Below are positions 1-10,200 of a DNA stretch of 64,000 nt, piece by piece; the stretch's first letter is position 1, and every line of letters begins with the position of its first letter. This DNA is from Flavobacterium sp. DG2-3 (GTDB lineage Bacteria > Bacteroidota > Bacteroidia > Flavobacteriales > Flavobacteriaceae), in NCBI RefSeq assembly GCF_030730925.1, contig NZ_JAVAMB010000021.1, forward strand, positions 21,529 through 85,528, written 5' to 3'. Position numbers and translations under genes: made by a program. The notes beneath the pieces were generated by a model. The model had not been told where the DNA came from and ran no database searches. It saw only the letters and a program-made list of their open reading frames with translations.

Positions 1-311
1 ATAGAGACAAAAATATTCGAATTTGCTCTGTTGGCAATGTTAGCTCTTTCAACCAAATCTATAAAAACGTCTGTTTTTCGAGTATAAATAACATTAACAT
101 TCGGATTAAGCTCTAAAATCTTCCCTACTTTCAAAACAATAGCTAAAGCAATATTCTTTTCGATCCGTCCGCTATAAACAGCTCCAAAGTCATGATCTCC
201 GTGTCCGGCATCAAGCGTAACCTTAAACACATTTGACTGACTATGAGCACAAAAGGACGATATTATTAGAAATAAAGTAAATATTACCTTAAATTTGTTA
301 ATTCTATTCAT
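1..311 (-). CDS. N-acetylmuramoyl-L-alanine amidase, 5' part (runs off left edge)
   Basis: Reading leftward from an ATG at 309-311 gives an open frame to the window edge, about 103 residues. It opens with a signal peptide (hydrophobic core FTLFLIISSFCAHS) followed by the Amidase_3 signature LDAGHGDHDFGA, which carries the first zinc histidine. A second zinc ligand is expected at the Glu of the following RIEKNIAL segment. The family cleaves the amide bond between MurNAc and the stem peptide of peptidoglycan in the periplasm. The gene is divergent from lptD with only a short shared promoter region. The C-terminal half, with the remaining catalytic residues, is outside the window. Confidence 0.85.
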   Translation of the reverse strand, partial: MNRINKFKVIFTLFLIISSFCAHSQSNVFKVTLDAGHGDHDFGAVYSGRIEKNIALAIVLKVGKILELNPNVNVIYTRKTDVFIDLVERANIANRANSNIFVS

Positions 312-365
312 AAATCTAAAAGTTAATTTTAATAAAATGCAGCTGTTATAATTTTTAGAATTGAT

Positions 366-373
366 TATTTTTG
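366..373 (+). promoter_or_regulatory. -7 promoter box for lptD (TATTTTTG)
   Basis: Exact match to the Bacteroidota -7 element TAnnTTTG, 21 bp before the preferred lptD start at 394. No TTTG is seen at the -33 position. The short distance implies a 5' leader of only about 15 nt. Confidence 0.4.
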
Positions 374-393
374 CCAAAAAATTATATGTAAGT

Positions 394-3108
394 TTGACAT
401 GTCAAAAAACAAGCCATAATTTTACAAAAATAGCATTTAAACCTTTGCACACAAACTTATTTAATATCGTTTTAATATCATTTTTCCTAACTATAGGTTG
501 TGGTAATTTATATTCGCAAGAGATAAAAAACAAAAAAAAGTCTTTACCTGCTGGAAAACAAACAGATAAAACTACTTCTGTAGAAAAACCAGCTATAATT
601 CCAACAGACACTATAAAATTAGATACTGTTAGGCCTAAAAAAACTTTTTTGGATGGAAAAGTAAGATACGTAGCGAAAGATTATGCTAAAATCGACCAGA
701 AAAATAAGCTGATTACTTTATATAATGAAGCAGAATTATACTATAAAGATGTTGAATTAAAATCGGGTATAATTGTTCTTAATTATGAAAAAGATGAAGT
801 TTACGCTGGAAGAATTAAGGATTCTGCTGGGGTTTTAACGCAATATCCTAACTTCAAACAAGGATCAAGCGAAGTGCAGCCAGATTCTATTCGATTTAAT
901 TTTAAAACTAAAAAAGCCTTAATCTACAATTCTAGAACAGAACAAGGCGAATTCAAGATTAAAGCTGCCGTTACTAAAAAAGAAAATGATTCTGTTTACT
1001 TTTTAAAAGGTGCGCGTTTTACCACTTCAACAGATGTCGATCATCCTGAATACTATTTCCAAACGAGTAAAGTTAAATTTATACCTGGAAAAAAAGTAAT
1101 TACAGGTTTAACGAATATGGTAATTGCTGATGTTCCTACTCCTTTGGCATTGCCTTTTGCCTATTTCCCAATGAGTCAGGAGAAAAGCGTTTCTGGTATT
1201 ATTATTCCTAGTTATAACGATTCTAACACAAGAGGTTTTTCATTGCAGAATGGAGGTTATTACTTTGCACTGAGCGACAATTATGACTTAACCGTCCTCG
1301 GAGATTATTATACCAACGGAAGTTACGCCATGCGATTTGAATCGGCGTATGCAACGCGATATAAATACAGAGGAAACGTGAATATTCGTTTCGAAAATTT
1401 GATTAGCAGCGAACGCGGTTATCCTGATTATTCTAAACAAAGCATTTACAACATTCAGTGGTCACATTCTAAAGACACAAAATCGAATCCGAATTCTACT
1501 TTTTCGGCTTCTGTCAACATGGGTAGTAGTAAATACTTCAAACAATCGATCAACCAAGCCAATATTGGATCGAACTTGAACAATACTTTAAGTTCTTCTA
1601 TTTCATACAACAGAACCTTTAATACCATTCCCGGATCACGTATTGCGTTAACTGCAACTCATAGCCAGAATACGCAGACAGAAGATATTATTATGACCCT
1701 TCCGTCTTTGCAAGGAAGTATTGACCGTATATATCCTTTTGTTGGAAAGAATGGTTTAAAGAAAGGATTAATTAAAAACATCAACTTACAGTACAATGTA
1801 AGCGGTAAAAACTATTTCAAAACAAAAGATTCTCTGTTCTTCAAACCTCAAATGTTTAATGATGCGCAGTTAGGCTTGCAGCAGACTATTCCGTTGAGCA
1901 CCAACTTTAAGATCTTCAAATATTTCAGTGCTGGAGCTTCTACTACTTATCAAGAAACATGGGTTAACAAAACAATCGAAAAAGTATACGATCCTGCTGA
2001 AGGAAAAACAGTTGACAAAACAGTTAATGGTTTTGATGCTTTTAGAACATACAATTTTAGCACCAATTTAGGTACGACGATTTACGGAACTTTTAATTTC
2101 GGAGAAGATAAAAAAATTCAATCTATTAGACACGTAATGCGTCCGAGTATTACATACGCTTATACGCCTAGTTTTGAAAAATATTACGATACGTATGCTG
2201 TAGATGCTTCTGGAAGAATTACTTCTGAATATACCCGATTTGAAAACGGATTGTACGGAGCGCCAGGAAAAGACAATTCAAACATTGTTGGTTTTGCTTT
2301 AAGCAATACTTTTGAAGCAAAAGTAAGAGACCGAGACAGCACAAAAACAGAGCCTAAGAAGATAATGCTGTTAAACAATTTAAACTTCAGCACAAGCTAC
2401 AATTTCAATGCTGACGGTAAATCAACATTTGGGTGGCAGCCTGTATTGGTAAGTGGTGGAACTCAGTTTTTTGACAATAAAATGAATATGAACTTTGGTG
2501 CAACATTAGATCCGTATGCGATCGATAATGGAGGTAACAAAATTGACAAATTCAACATTGACAATGGCGGAAGTTTATTTAGAATGACTAGCGCCAACGT
2601 AACCGTAAACTACTCATTCTCGAATAAAGGAACCGGAAAAGAAAAAAATACGCAGAGTCAGCGGAATGGTGGACGAAGCGATGACTTGTTTGGTACCAAT
2701 ACTGACTTAAATGACAGCCGTAACAGCCAGTTTGCCAATGAACCGGAAAAAGAAGATGTGATTACAGAATTCTTTAATTCTAAAGTTCCGTGGGATATGA
2801 CGCTTGCCTATTCGTTAACATATTCGAACATTAAACGAGAGAGCACGATTTCTGGAAACTCGATCATGGTTTCTATCAATACCGATCTTACTCCTAAGTG
2901 GAAAGCTGGGGTTTCTACTGGTTACGATTTTGTACAAAAAGGAGTTACCTTTACGCAATTCCGTTTTGAAAGAGATTTATTAAGCTGGAGAATGGCTTTT
3001 AACTGGCAGCCTTTAGGAACAAACTCTAACTGGAATTTCTTTATCGGAATTAAATCTGGTATGCTTAGCGATATCAAATGGAACAAACGAAGCGTTTCAA
3101 ATAGATAA
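394..3108 (+). CDS. lptD: LPS-assembly outer-membrane protein LptD (OstA-like)
   Basis: About 904 residues: an N-terminal hydrophobic export segment, an OstA/LptA-like beta-jellyroll region (roughly residues 80-240, rich in YNEAELYYKD-type strands), then a long C-terminal beta-barrel with alternating aromatic strands. LptD inserts lipopolysaccharide into the outer leaflet of the outer membrane. The Bacteroidota form is longer than the E. coli protein (784 aa). The frame is open from TTG 361, but a perfect -7 promoter box (TATTTTTG, 366-373) lies inside that extension, so I prefer the next TTG at 394. No ATG is available before the hydrophobic segment, so the start remains uncertain. Confidence 0.85.
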   Translation: MTCQKTSHNFTKIAFKPLHTNLFNIVLISFFLTIGCGNLYSQEIKNKKKSLPAGKQTDKTTSVEKPAIIPTDTIKLDTVRPKKTFLDGKVRYVAKDYAKIDQKNKLITLYNEAELYYKDVELKSGIIVLNYEKDEVYAGRIKDSAGVLTQYPNFKQGSSEVQPDSIRFNFKTKKALIYNSRTEQGEFKIKAAVTKKENDSVYFLKGARFTTSTDVDHPEYYFQTSKVKFIPGKKVITGLTNMVIADVPTPLALPFAYFPMSQEKSVSGIIIPSYNDSNTRGFSLQNGGYYFALSDNYDLTVLGDYYTNGSYAMRFESAYATRYKYRGNVNIRFENLISSERGYPDYSKQSIYNIQWSHSKDTKSNPNSTFSASVNMGSSKYFKQSINQANIGSNLNNTLSSSISYNRTFNTIPGSRIALTATHSQNTQTEDIIMTLPSLQGSIDRIYPFVGKNGLKKGLIKNINLQYNVSGKNYFKTKDSLFFKPQMFNDAQLGLQQTIPLSTNFKIFKYFSAGASTTYQETWVNKTIEKVYDPAEGKTVDKTVNGFDAFRTYNFSTNLGTTIYGTFNFGEDKKIQSIRHVMRPSITYAYTPSFEKYYDTYAVDASGRITSEYTRFENGLYGAPGKDNSNIVGFALSNTFEAKVRDRDSTKTEPKKIMLLNNLNFSTSYNFNADGKSTFGWQPVLVSGGTQFFDNKMNMNFGATLDPYAIDNGGNKIDKFNIDNGGSLFRMTSANVTVNYSFSNKGTGKEKNTQSQRNGGRSDDLFGTNTDLNDSRNSQFANEPEKEDVITEFFNSKVPWDMTLAYSLTYSNIKRESTISGNSIMVSINTDLTPKWKAGVSTGYDFVQKGVTFTQFRFERDLLSWRMAFNWQPLGTNSNWNFFIGIKSGMLSDIKWNKRSVSNR

Positions 3109-3136
3109 ACTACTTTCGAATCCAAATACTTTCATT

Positions 3137-3517
3137 ATGAAAAAAATAATTTTTACCGAGAAAGCTCCGGCTCCAATCGGACCTTATAATCAAGCCGTAT
3201 TATCTGGAAATACTCTTTATGCTTCTGGACAAATTGCAATCAATCCTACATCTGGAGAATTGATTACAGAGAACATTAATGACGAAACACACCAAGTAAT
3301 GCAAAACATTGCTGCAATCTTAGAAGCTGCAGGAATGACTTTTGAAAATGTTGTAAAGTCAACTATTTTCATCATGGACATGAACAACTTTGGAGCAATA
3401 AACACGGTTTACGGATCTTATTTTAACGAAAAAACCGCTCCAGCTCGTGAAACGGTTCAAGTGGCTTGTCTGCCAAAAAATGTTAATGTAGAAATTTCTA
3501 TAATCGCTGTGCAATAG
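3137..3517 (+). CDS. ridA: RidA family reactive imine/enamine deaminase
   Basis: 126 residues, the normal length for the YjgF/YER057c/UK114 family. Visible signatures are the N-terminal AP-PIGPYNQAV segment, ASGQI, and the C-terminal substrate-binding Arg in PARETVQVACLP, with the family's near-terminal VEISIIAV. RidA hydrolyses 2-aminoacrylate and related enamines/imines formed by PLP enzymes such as threonine dehydratase, releasing ammonia in the cytoplasm. It lies 28 bp downstream of lptD and converges with mgsA, the two stop regions overlapping by 20 bp. Confidence 0.95.
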   Translation: MKKIIFTEKAPAPIGPYNQAVLSGNTLYASGQIAINPTSGELITENINDETHQVMQNIAAILEAAGMTFENVVKSTIFIMDMNNFGAINTVYGSYFNEKTAPARETVQVACLPKNVNVEISIIAVQ

Positions 3518-3872
3518 CATCTAATAATAGTTGTGCCGTTGCTTCATTGGTTGCCAGCGGCACATTATGCACATCGCAAACACGAATCAGCATATTAATA
3601 TCTGCTTCATGCGGATGGCTCGAAAGAGGATCTTTAAAAAAGAAAACCATCTGCGTAATTCCTTCCGCAACTCTTCCTGCAATTTGTGCATCGCCTCCAA
3701 GCGGTCCAGAAAGCATTCTCTGCGTTTTAAATCCAGCAGCTTCTGCTTTTCCTCCCGTAGTACCAGTCCCAATAAGCCTTATTTTTTCATTATGCAAAAT
3801 AGCTTCATTTTTGATTAAGAAATCAATTAAATCCGCTTTTTTACCATCATGAGCAATAATGGCAATTTCCAT
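3498..3872 (-). CDS. mgsA: Methylglyoxal synthase
   Basis: 124 residues from ATG 3870-3872 (MEIAIIAHDGKK). An upstream in-frame Met at 3908 would add 12 residues that do not look like the family and would overlap the upstream gene. The MGS-like fold signatures IAHDGKK, GTGTTGG and SGPLGGDAQIAG are present, the last containing the catalytic Asp. The enzyme converts dihydroxyacetone phosphate to methylglyoxal and phosphate, an unbranched bypass of lower glycolysis used when phosphate is short or sugar phosphates accumulate. It ends inside the tail of ridA and follows the GlcNAc-kinase-like gene by 10 bp, so it is probably the last gene of a leftward sugar operon. Confidence 0.93.
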   Translation of the reverse strand: MEIAIIAHDGKKADLIDFLIKNEAILHNEKIRLIGTGTTGGKAEAAGFKTQRMLSGPLGGDAQIAGRVAEGITQMVFFFKDPLSSHPHEADINMLIRVCDVHNVPLATNEATAQLLLDAIAQRL

Positions 3873-3882
3873 AAAACCAGAA

Positions 3883-4734
3883 CTATTGATTAGCGACATG
3901 GTAAGCAATTAATCCATCAATAGGTCTTCTTAAAACATTCCCTAATTGAAGTTCATATTTATCAAATGTCTCTTGCAATTCGTCTTTTAAATAAAAAGCA
4001 ATTGAACCAACAAAATGTACCGGAACTTCTTTGCAGTTATCAAACTGTTTGATGTAGTTTTTAACGAAAGACTTCATTCCTTTGAAAATAATTTTTCTGC
4101 AGAATTCTGAGTCTTTATGTTTAATTAAAAACTTAGCGAAAGTTGCCAAATAAGCATTTGGATTTGGTTCTTTGTATAATTTATTTTTAATAAAATCAGG
4201 ATCAACGTCGTATTCCTTTTCAAATTCAACCGCCAATTCTTTAGGCATTTTATTAAAATAGTATTTTCTAATTAATTCTTTTCCAAAAACATTACCACTG
4301 CAGTCATCCATTACGATATATCCTAATGACTGAACTTTTTGGTGCAATACTTTTCCATCAAAGTAACTGCAGTTAGACCCTGTTCCTAAGATAGAAACAA
4401 TTGCTTCCTGCCCTTTTGGAGTTGTAGCATAAACAGCAGCATAAGTATCTTCCTGAACGTCAACAATAGCGTTAGAAAAGTACTCTTGAAAAACTTGTTT
4501 TAAATACTCTTTCATTCTATCTGTACCACATCCGGCACCGTAAAAGAACAAATGAGTTGCTTCTTTTTTATTTTGTAAAATATCAAAACGGTCGTTTAAT
4601 CTGGTGATGATTTCTGGCCCGTCTAGAATTTCAGGATTTAATCCTAAAGTTTGTGTTGTGAATAATACTTTTCCATTATCATCTATCGCAATCCAATCGG
4701 CTTTAGTAGATCCACTGTCAACTATTAATTTCAT
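3883..4734 (-). CDS. BadF/BadG-type N-acetylglucosamine kinase-like protein
   Basis: 283 residues of the ASKHA fold. The N-terminal phosphate-1 loop DSGSTKADW, an ILGTGSNCSYF phosphate-2 segment near residue 115, and the C-terminal GSIAFYLKD adenosine motif match BadF/BadG/BcrA/BcrD ATPases annotated as N-acetylglucosamine kinase in Bacteroidota. The likely reaction is ATP-dependent phosphorylation of an amino sugar such as GlcNAc in the cytoplasm, perhaps from wall recycling. The precise sugar cannot be read from sequence. It is immediately upstream of mgsA and downstream of gapA, separated from the latter by a strong hairpin. Confidence 0.8.
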   Translation of the reverse strand: MKLIVDSGSTKADWIAIDDNGKVLFTTQTLGLNPEILDGPEIITRLNDRFDILQNKKEATHLFFYGAGCGTDRMKEYLKQVFQEYFSNAIVDVQEDTYAAVYATTPKGQEAIVSILGTGSNCSYFDGKVLHQKVQSLGYIVMDDCSGNVFGKELIRKYYFNKMPKELAVEFEKEYDVDPDFIKNKLYKEPNPNAYLATFAKFLIKHKDSEFCRKIIFKGMKSFVKNYIKQFDNCKEVPVHFVGSIAFYLKDELQETFDKYELQLGNVLRRPIDGLIAYHVANQ

Positions 4735-4817
4735 TTGTTTAGTTTTTGGAATTAGGTTTTTCTATTTTTAATTTAAAAGTGTATTTTTTACATTAATTAT
4801 AGAAGTAACAAAATAAG

Positions 4818-4849
4818 AAAATCCCGTTATTTTAAAGTAACGGGATTTT
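4818..4849 (-). terminator. Hairpin terminator after gapA
   Basis: Perfect 12-bp stem (AAAATCCCGTTA / TAACGGGATTTT) with an 8-nt loop, 16 bp downstream of the gapA stop codon. Its A/T-tailed arms make it usable in both directions, so it may also insulate the kinase-mgsA pair. Confidence 0.8.
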
Positions 4850-4865
4850 GCAAAAATATATATTA

Positions 4866-5870
4866 TTATTTTAAACCTGCAATATGTACAGATAAATCGA
4901 TTAATTTGCTTGAGTATCCGTACTCATTGTCGTACCAAGAAACTAATTTGAAGAAAGTTGAATTCAAACCGATTCCAGCACCAGCATCAACGATAGAAGT
5001 TCTTTTATCTGAGATAAAATCTTGAGAAACTACTGCATCTTCAGTATATCCTAAGATACCTTTTAATTCGTTTTCAGAAGCTTTTTTCAAAACAGCCATA
5101 ATTTCTTCGTATGAAGTTTCTTTAGCTACTTTTACAGTTAAATCTACTGTAGAAACGTCAGCAGTAGGAACACGGAAAGCCATACCAGTTAATTTTCCGT
5201 TCAATTCTGGAATAACTTTTCCAACTGCTTTTGCAGCTCCAGTTGAAGAAGGAATGATGTTGATTGCAGCAGCACGTCCACCTCTCCAGTCTTTTCTAGA
5301 AGGTCCGTCAGCTGTCATTTGAGTTGAAGTAGTTGCGTGAACAGTTGTCATTAAACCTTCAACAATTCCGAAATTATCATTGATAACTTTAGCTAATGGA
5401 GCTAAACAGTTTGTAGTACAAGAAGCGTTAGAAACTACTAAATCTGAAGCTTTTGCAGATTCGTGGTTAACACCCATTACAAACATTGGAGCATCTGCAG
5501 ATGGAGCAGAAATGATTACTTTTTTAGCACCACCTTTTAAGTGCTCACTTGCAGTTTCGATAGTTGTGAAGATACCAGTACATTCAGCTACTACATCTAC
5601 ATCAACTTCGTTCCATTTTAAGTCAGCAGGATTTCTTTCTGCAGTAATACGGATGTTTCTTCCGTTTACATATAATTTTCCTTCTTTAACTTCTACAGTT
5701 CCGTCGAAACGACCGTGAACTGAATCATATTTTAATAAATAAGCTAAGTGATCTACGTCTAACAAGTCGTTGATTGCAACAACTTCTACATTATCTCTAT
5801 TGAAAGACTCTCTAAAAACGATTCTTCCGATACGTCCAAATCCGTTTATTCCTAATTTTACTTTTGACAT
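4866..5870 (-). CDS. gapA: Type I glyceraldehyde-3-phosphate dehydrogenase
   Basis: 334 residues, full length. N-terminal Rossmann motif INGFGRIGR, catalytic cysteine at residue 151 in SNASCTTNC, and the C-terminal SWYDNEYGYS motif are intact. It oxidises glyceraldehyde 3-phosphate to 1,3-bisphosphoglycerate with NAD and phosphate in glycolysis. The start is the ATG giving MSKVKLGINGFG. It follows pfkA by 92 bp in the same direction, so the two may share a transcript that ends at the hairpin downstream. Confidence 0.97.
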   Translation of the reverse strand: MSKVKLGINGFGRIGRIVFRESFNRDNVEVVAINDLLDVDHLAYLLKYDSVHGRFDGTVEVKEGKLYVNGRNIRITAERNPADLKWNEVDVDVVAECTGIFTTIETASEHLKGGAKKVIISAPSADAPMFVMGVNHESAKASDLVVSNASCTTNCLAPLAKVINDNFGIVEGLMTTVHATTSTQMTADGPSRKDWRGGRAAAINIIPSSTGAAKAVGKVIPELNGKLTGMAFRVPTADVSTVDLTVKVAKETSYEEIMAVLKKASENELKGILGYTEDAVVSQDFISDKRTSIVDAGAGIGLNSTFFKLVSWYDNEYGYSSKLIDLSVHIAGLK

Positions 5871-5962
5871 TTTACTAAATTTTTGCTTTTGTTTTTATTA
5901 CACTATTTCAAAGTCTAATTTCCTCACAATAAACTTCTCTTCTTTTTAAACTTTTATATGAA

Positions 5963-6949
5963 TTATGTTGACATGATGTCAGCCACTTTTAATAACTCTC
6001 TATCAATTTCTGATTTTCCTTTAATAGCTTGCTCAAGTGGTGTCAAGATTACTTTGTCTTCGCGAAGTCCAACCATATAATTAGATTTTCCTTCAATTAA
6101 AGACTCAACTGCTTTTACTCCTAAACGGCTTGCTAAAACACGGTCAAAACAAGATGGAGAACCACCACGCTGCATATGTCCTAAAACAGAAACGCGTACA
6201 TCGTACTCAGGTAAATTAGCCTCAACATAATCTTTTAATTCGAATACGTTTTTACCAATTTTATCTCCCTCAGCAATTACCACAATACTTGATGATTTTC
6301 CTGATGCTTTACTTTTTTGAAGTGAATCTAAAAGACGATCTAAACCTAAATCTTCTTCAGGAATAAGGATTTCTTCTGCTCCTGCACCAATACCTGCATT
6401 AAGAGCAATATGACCTGCATCTCTACCCATAACCTCTACAAAGAAAAGACGGTTATGCGAACTTGCTGTGTCTCTAATTTTATCGATACAGTCTACAACA
6501 GTATTTAAAGCTGTGTCGTACCCAAGAGTAAAACTTGTACCATAAATATCATTATCGATTGTACCCGGAATTCCCATTACTGGGAAGCCAAATTCTGAAT
6601 TAAAAATTAATCCTCCAGTAAAACTACCGTCACCGCCAATAACAACCAAAGCATCTACACCAGCCTTAACAAGGTTTTCGTGTGCTTTTTTTCTACCTTC
6701 AGGGGTTCTAAACTCAACTGAACGAGCCGATTTTAAGATCGTTCCACCTTTGTTTACAATATTATTTACGCTTCGTGGTCCCATTTCTTTGAAGTCTCCT
6801 TCAATCATTCCTTGATACCCTCTATAAATTCCGATGCATTCTATATTATGGTATGCGCAAGTTCGAACAACTGATCGTATTGCAGCATTCATTCCAGGTG
6901 AATCTCCTCCTGAGGTAAGAACACCTACTTTTTTTATTGTTTTTGGCAT
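5963..6949 (-). CDS. pfkA: ATP-dependent 6-phosphofructokinase
   Basis: 328 residues of the bacterial PfkA type. GGDSPGMNAAIR (nucleotide binding), GGDGSFTGG, the catalytic GTIDNDIYGT segment and the MGRDAGHIA and GHMQRGGSPSCFDR motifs are all present. The enzyme commits fructose 6-phosphate to glycolysis using ATP and is usually controlled by ADP and PEP. Upstream of gapA on the same strand, it forms a compact glycolytic pair with the methylglyoxal bypass gene two genes further on. Confidence 0.97.
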   Translation of the reverse strand: MPKTIKKVGVLTSGGDSPGMNAAIRSVVRTCAYHNIECIGIYRGYQGMIEGDFKEMGPRSVNNIVNKGGTILKSARSVEFRTPEGRKKAHENLVKAGVDALVVIGGDGSFTGGLIFNSEFGFPVMGIPGTIDNDIYGTSFTLGYDTALNTVVDCIDKIRDTASSHNRLFFVEVMGRDAGHIALNAGIGAGAEEILIPEEDLGLDRLLDSLQKSKASGKSSSIVVIAEGDKIGKNVFELKDYVEANLPEYDVRVSVLGHMQRGGSPSCFDRVLASRLGVKAVESLIEGKSNYMVGLREDKVILTPLEQAIKGKSEIDRELLKVADIMST

Positions 6950-7207
6950 TATTTAAGTATTAAAGTGTAAAATTAGCAAACATTCAGCACTTTTCAGGTT
7001 ACGATTATCATAAATTAATAAAATCTGTTAAATTCAAACGTTTTCGTTAATAAGTTTTTTCTAGGAAAAAATTTCATTAAAAATAATAAATCGCTATTTT
7101 TTTAATTAAATCGTCAAAATTAACAATACCCTGATGAAGTGTTATAAAAATCAGAATTTCCCGCTCACATGGAAAATTTTATTAGAGGGCTTAAATTTAG
7201 CACAAAA
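6950..7207. other. Intergenic region between pfkA and tamB
   Basis: No gene is seen. It holds the pfkA promoter region: on the minus strand, TAATTTTA about 25-30 bp before the start resembles a -7 box with G changed to A. It is very AT-rich. The part next to tamB carries the tamB terminator, listed separately. Confidence 0.4.
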
Positions 7208-7233
7208 AAAACCATTATGAGAATAATGGTTTT
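7208..7233 (-). terminator. Hairpin terminator after tamB
   Basis: Perfect 11-bp stem (AAAACCATTAT / ATAATGGTTTT) with a GAGA-type 4-nt loop, 26 bp beyond the tamB stop. Confidence 0.75.
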
Positions 7234-7258
7234 ATAAATGTGTATTTTTAACAAAGTG

Positions 7259-10200
7259 TTAATAATCGTTATCAGGAATTAGTCCTTGATTATGGTTTGG
7301 AGACTGCTCTTCCTTCTTTTTCTTCTTTTCTTCTTCTTTTTTCCTTTTTTCTTCGTCTTCTTTTGCCTTTTTCTTATTTTTCTCCGATTCTTTTTTAGTT
7401 GTAAAATTCATGTAATCTGGATTTAAAGAAGAATCCTGCAGCTCGTCTGACGAAGAACCTTTTACAGCTTTCTCTATTTTATGGCTTTTAAATAGCTTAT
7501 TGACAAGCTCACTAAAGGTATCAAAATCGACTTCATACGAAATACCGACTCCTTGCGTATACCCAATTCCTTGTCCTATATAATTAATGTCGTTTTCTTT
7601 ATTAAACAGACGAAGGTTCATTGTACCATCTTCGTTTACACGATATAAAATCTCGATATCTCCCACAATTGCCGATTCATTTACTCCTCCAACAGGAACT
7701 CCCAATTTACCATTAATCGTAATTCGTTCATTGACCTGAGACGAAATATTAGCGACAAACTGACCATCAACCTCCTGCCCTGTTCTTCTGTCTGCGGCAA
7801 TATAATTCAAATCGATATTTACTTTATCGTTATCCGACTTAATAATTCCTCCTAATAAACTTGAAGCTGTTTCTGATAAAGTTCCAGAGAAATCTCCCTG
7901 ACTAAATCCGTCGGTACTCATAAACGAACCCGTAGACAATAAATACAGTGCCTGTGTCTGGCGAATATCTTTATCATCTAACTTATATTGTATCTCCGAT
8001 TTTAAAACATTACTAACAGACGGGAACTGAATATCAAAATTAGGCTCCGGATTTGATAAATCTCCTCGCAAACCAATTACTACTTCTACAGGAACTTTTT
8101 TATTGAATGACGAAGTATTATCTAAAAGTACTGCCGGATTAGCCTGCGTTTTATAAACCGCTTCTAAATTCAGCTGCGCACGCATCGGGTTTCCTTCCCA
8201 AATAATAGAACCTCCTTTTTTAACCGAGAATTTTTTATCGATAAGTCCGCCGTATTTAAAATTATAAGTTCCTTCGTATGCCTGGAAATCTCCCCACATA
8301 TTAAATTTCCCTAAAGTATTGATTTTAAATAAAAGCGATCCATACCCTTTTCCTTTCATGCCGTGACCAGAATTTCGATCGAGAATCACTTCAACTTCGG
8401 CATCTGGCGTAATATCAAAATCAAACTCCAACTCAAGTCCGTTGTAGTCTCTAGTTTTCTCTACAATTCCATTGGCTAGATTATATTTTTCTTGCGGTGT
8501 TACAAAATGAATCCAACTGCTTTCTCCAACACTTTGCACGTTATTAATCGGAATCTTAACTTCTGTACCTTTTTCCGATTTCGCATCTACCTTAATAAAA
8601 AGACTTTCTACCGGACCTCGTATACTTGCCGTTCCGTTTATAAATGCGGTTCCAAAATAAGCGGCATCATCACTGTCTTTTGTATCCAGCGCAACTAATC
8701 GTTTAGACGTAATATTTAAATCTAACTTCCAGTCGCCAAAATTTTTATGCTCGATACTTCCATTCAACAAACCTTTTGTACCATATTTAGTATCCGTTAA
8801 CTGATTATTTCTAAACAAGAATTTTTCATTTGTCAAATCAATTACCGTTCGATCACTCAATTCATAATCGGTATTTAGGTACGGAATTGTCATTCCTGCT
8901 TTTTCTACATACAGACGTCCGTTGATTTCTGGTTTTTTCAAATTCCCGACAACAGCTGCATTTCCAGAAACAGAACCACGAACATTAGAAAGAACATCTC
9001 CGCCAATAGTTCCTAAAGTAGCCAGATTGAAACCTTCCAGTTTCAAGCTCATATCCATAATGGTTTCCTTATTTTCTACAGCAAAAGTTCCATTTGCTCT
9101 AAACGATTCGGTAAAACCATTTTGAATCGATGAATTAACAGTGAATTTCCTAAAACTTTCGTCTCCCGAAATATCAAAATTAAGCGTACCTAATTCTGTT
9201 TTATTCATTACAAGATGATCGATTTTAATGGATGCCGTGGGCTGATAAACATTTTTATTCTGCTTATAATTGACACTTCCATTCAAATTACCATCGAACA
9301 CAAATTTGGAATTGGTAGGCGTAATTTTATTGATATCAACATCTTCAAATGTCAGCACCAGATCTTTATAATCTTTTCCTTTTATGACTCCGTTTAAATC
9401 AATTTTCTGATTTTCATGAGATAAAACAATATTGTCAAAATTGAAATTTCTAAAATATTGGTCAACTATAATCTGATTGTCTTTTTCGGCATCTTCATTT
9501 AAGTACCAGATATAGTCCTTAAATTTCATTTCCGATTTCTTGATTCCGATAATATTATTCTTATTCTTGTCAATCGTATGATACAAATCTAGATTAAAAT
9601 AATCTTCACCCTGATTTCCACCTTTAAACTCTGAACGCACAAACAAAGTATCTTTTGCCGTAACATTAATCAAATTAAAATCACGTATTTTATAAAAAGG
9701 AGTTTTTATACTGTCTAACTCAACATAAGCATTATAAAGTGTATTCTTATTGTCGATATTAATACGGATATTATCAAACGTATTTTTGTCTGCTGTAATT
9801 TTTTTCGATCTAAAACGAAATTTAAACTCTTGTAAATCAGAATCTATTTTTCCTCTTACAACCGTAGAAGAATCTATATTGATTTGCGGATAAAGCATTT
9901 CGACTACTTTATCGTAAACACGGAAATTAAAACGCAGAAACTGTCCTTTTCTAACTTTGTAAGGTTTGTAATTCGTATATAAACTACCCACAGAATTCAT
10001 CACCAATTTATCCAGCTGATCGAATCTAAATTTACCCACAATTTTTCCGTCAACCACATCATTCGAACTAATTGTAATAGTTCTCAAACGATCTGCGTCG
10101 AAAGTTGAATTCAAGTTTACCTGATCAAAAATATAAGTTGATTTTGGATTTTGATATTCTGCATCGTTTATAAAAATATCTCCCTGCAGGTTTTCAATAG

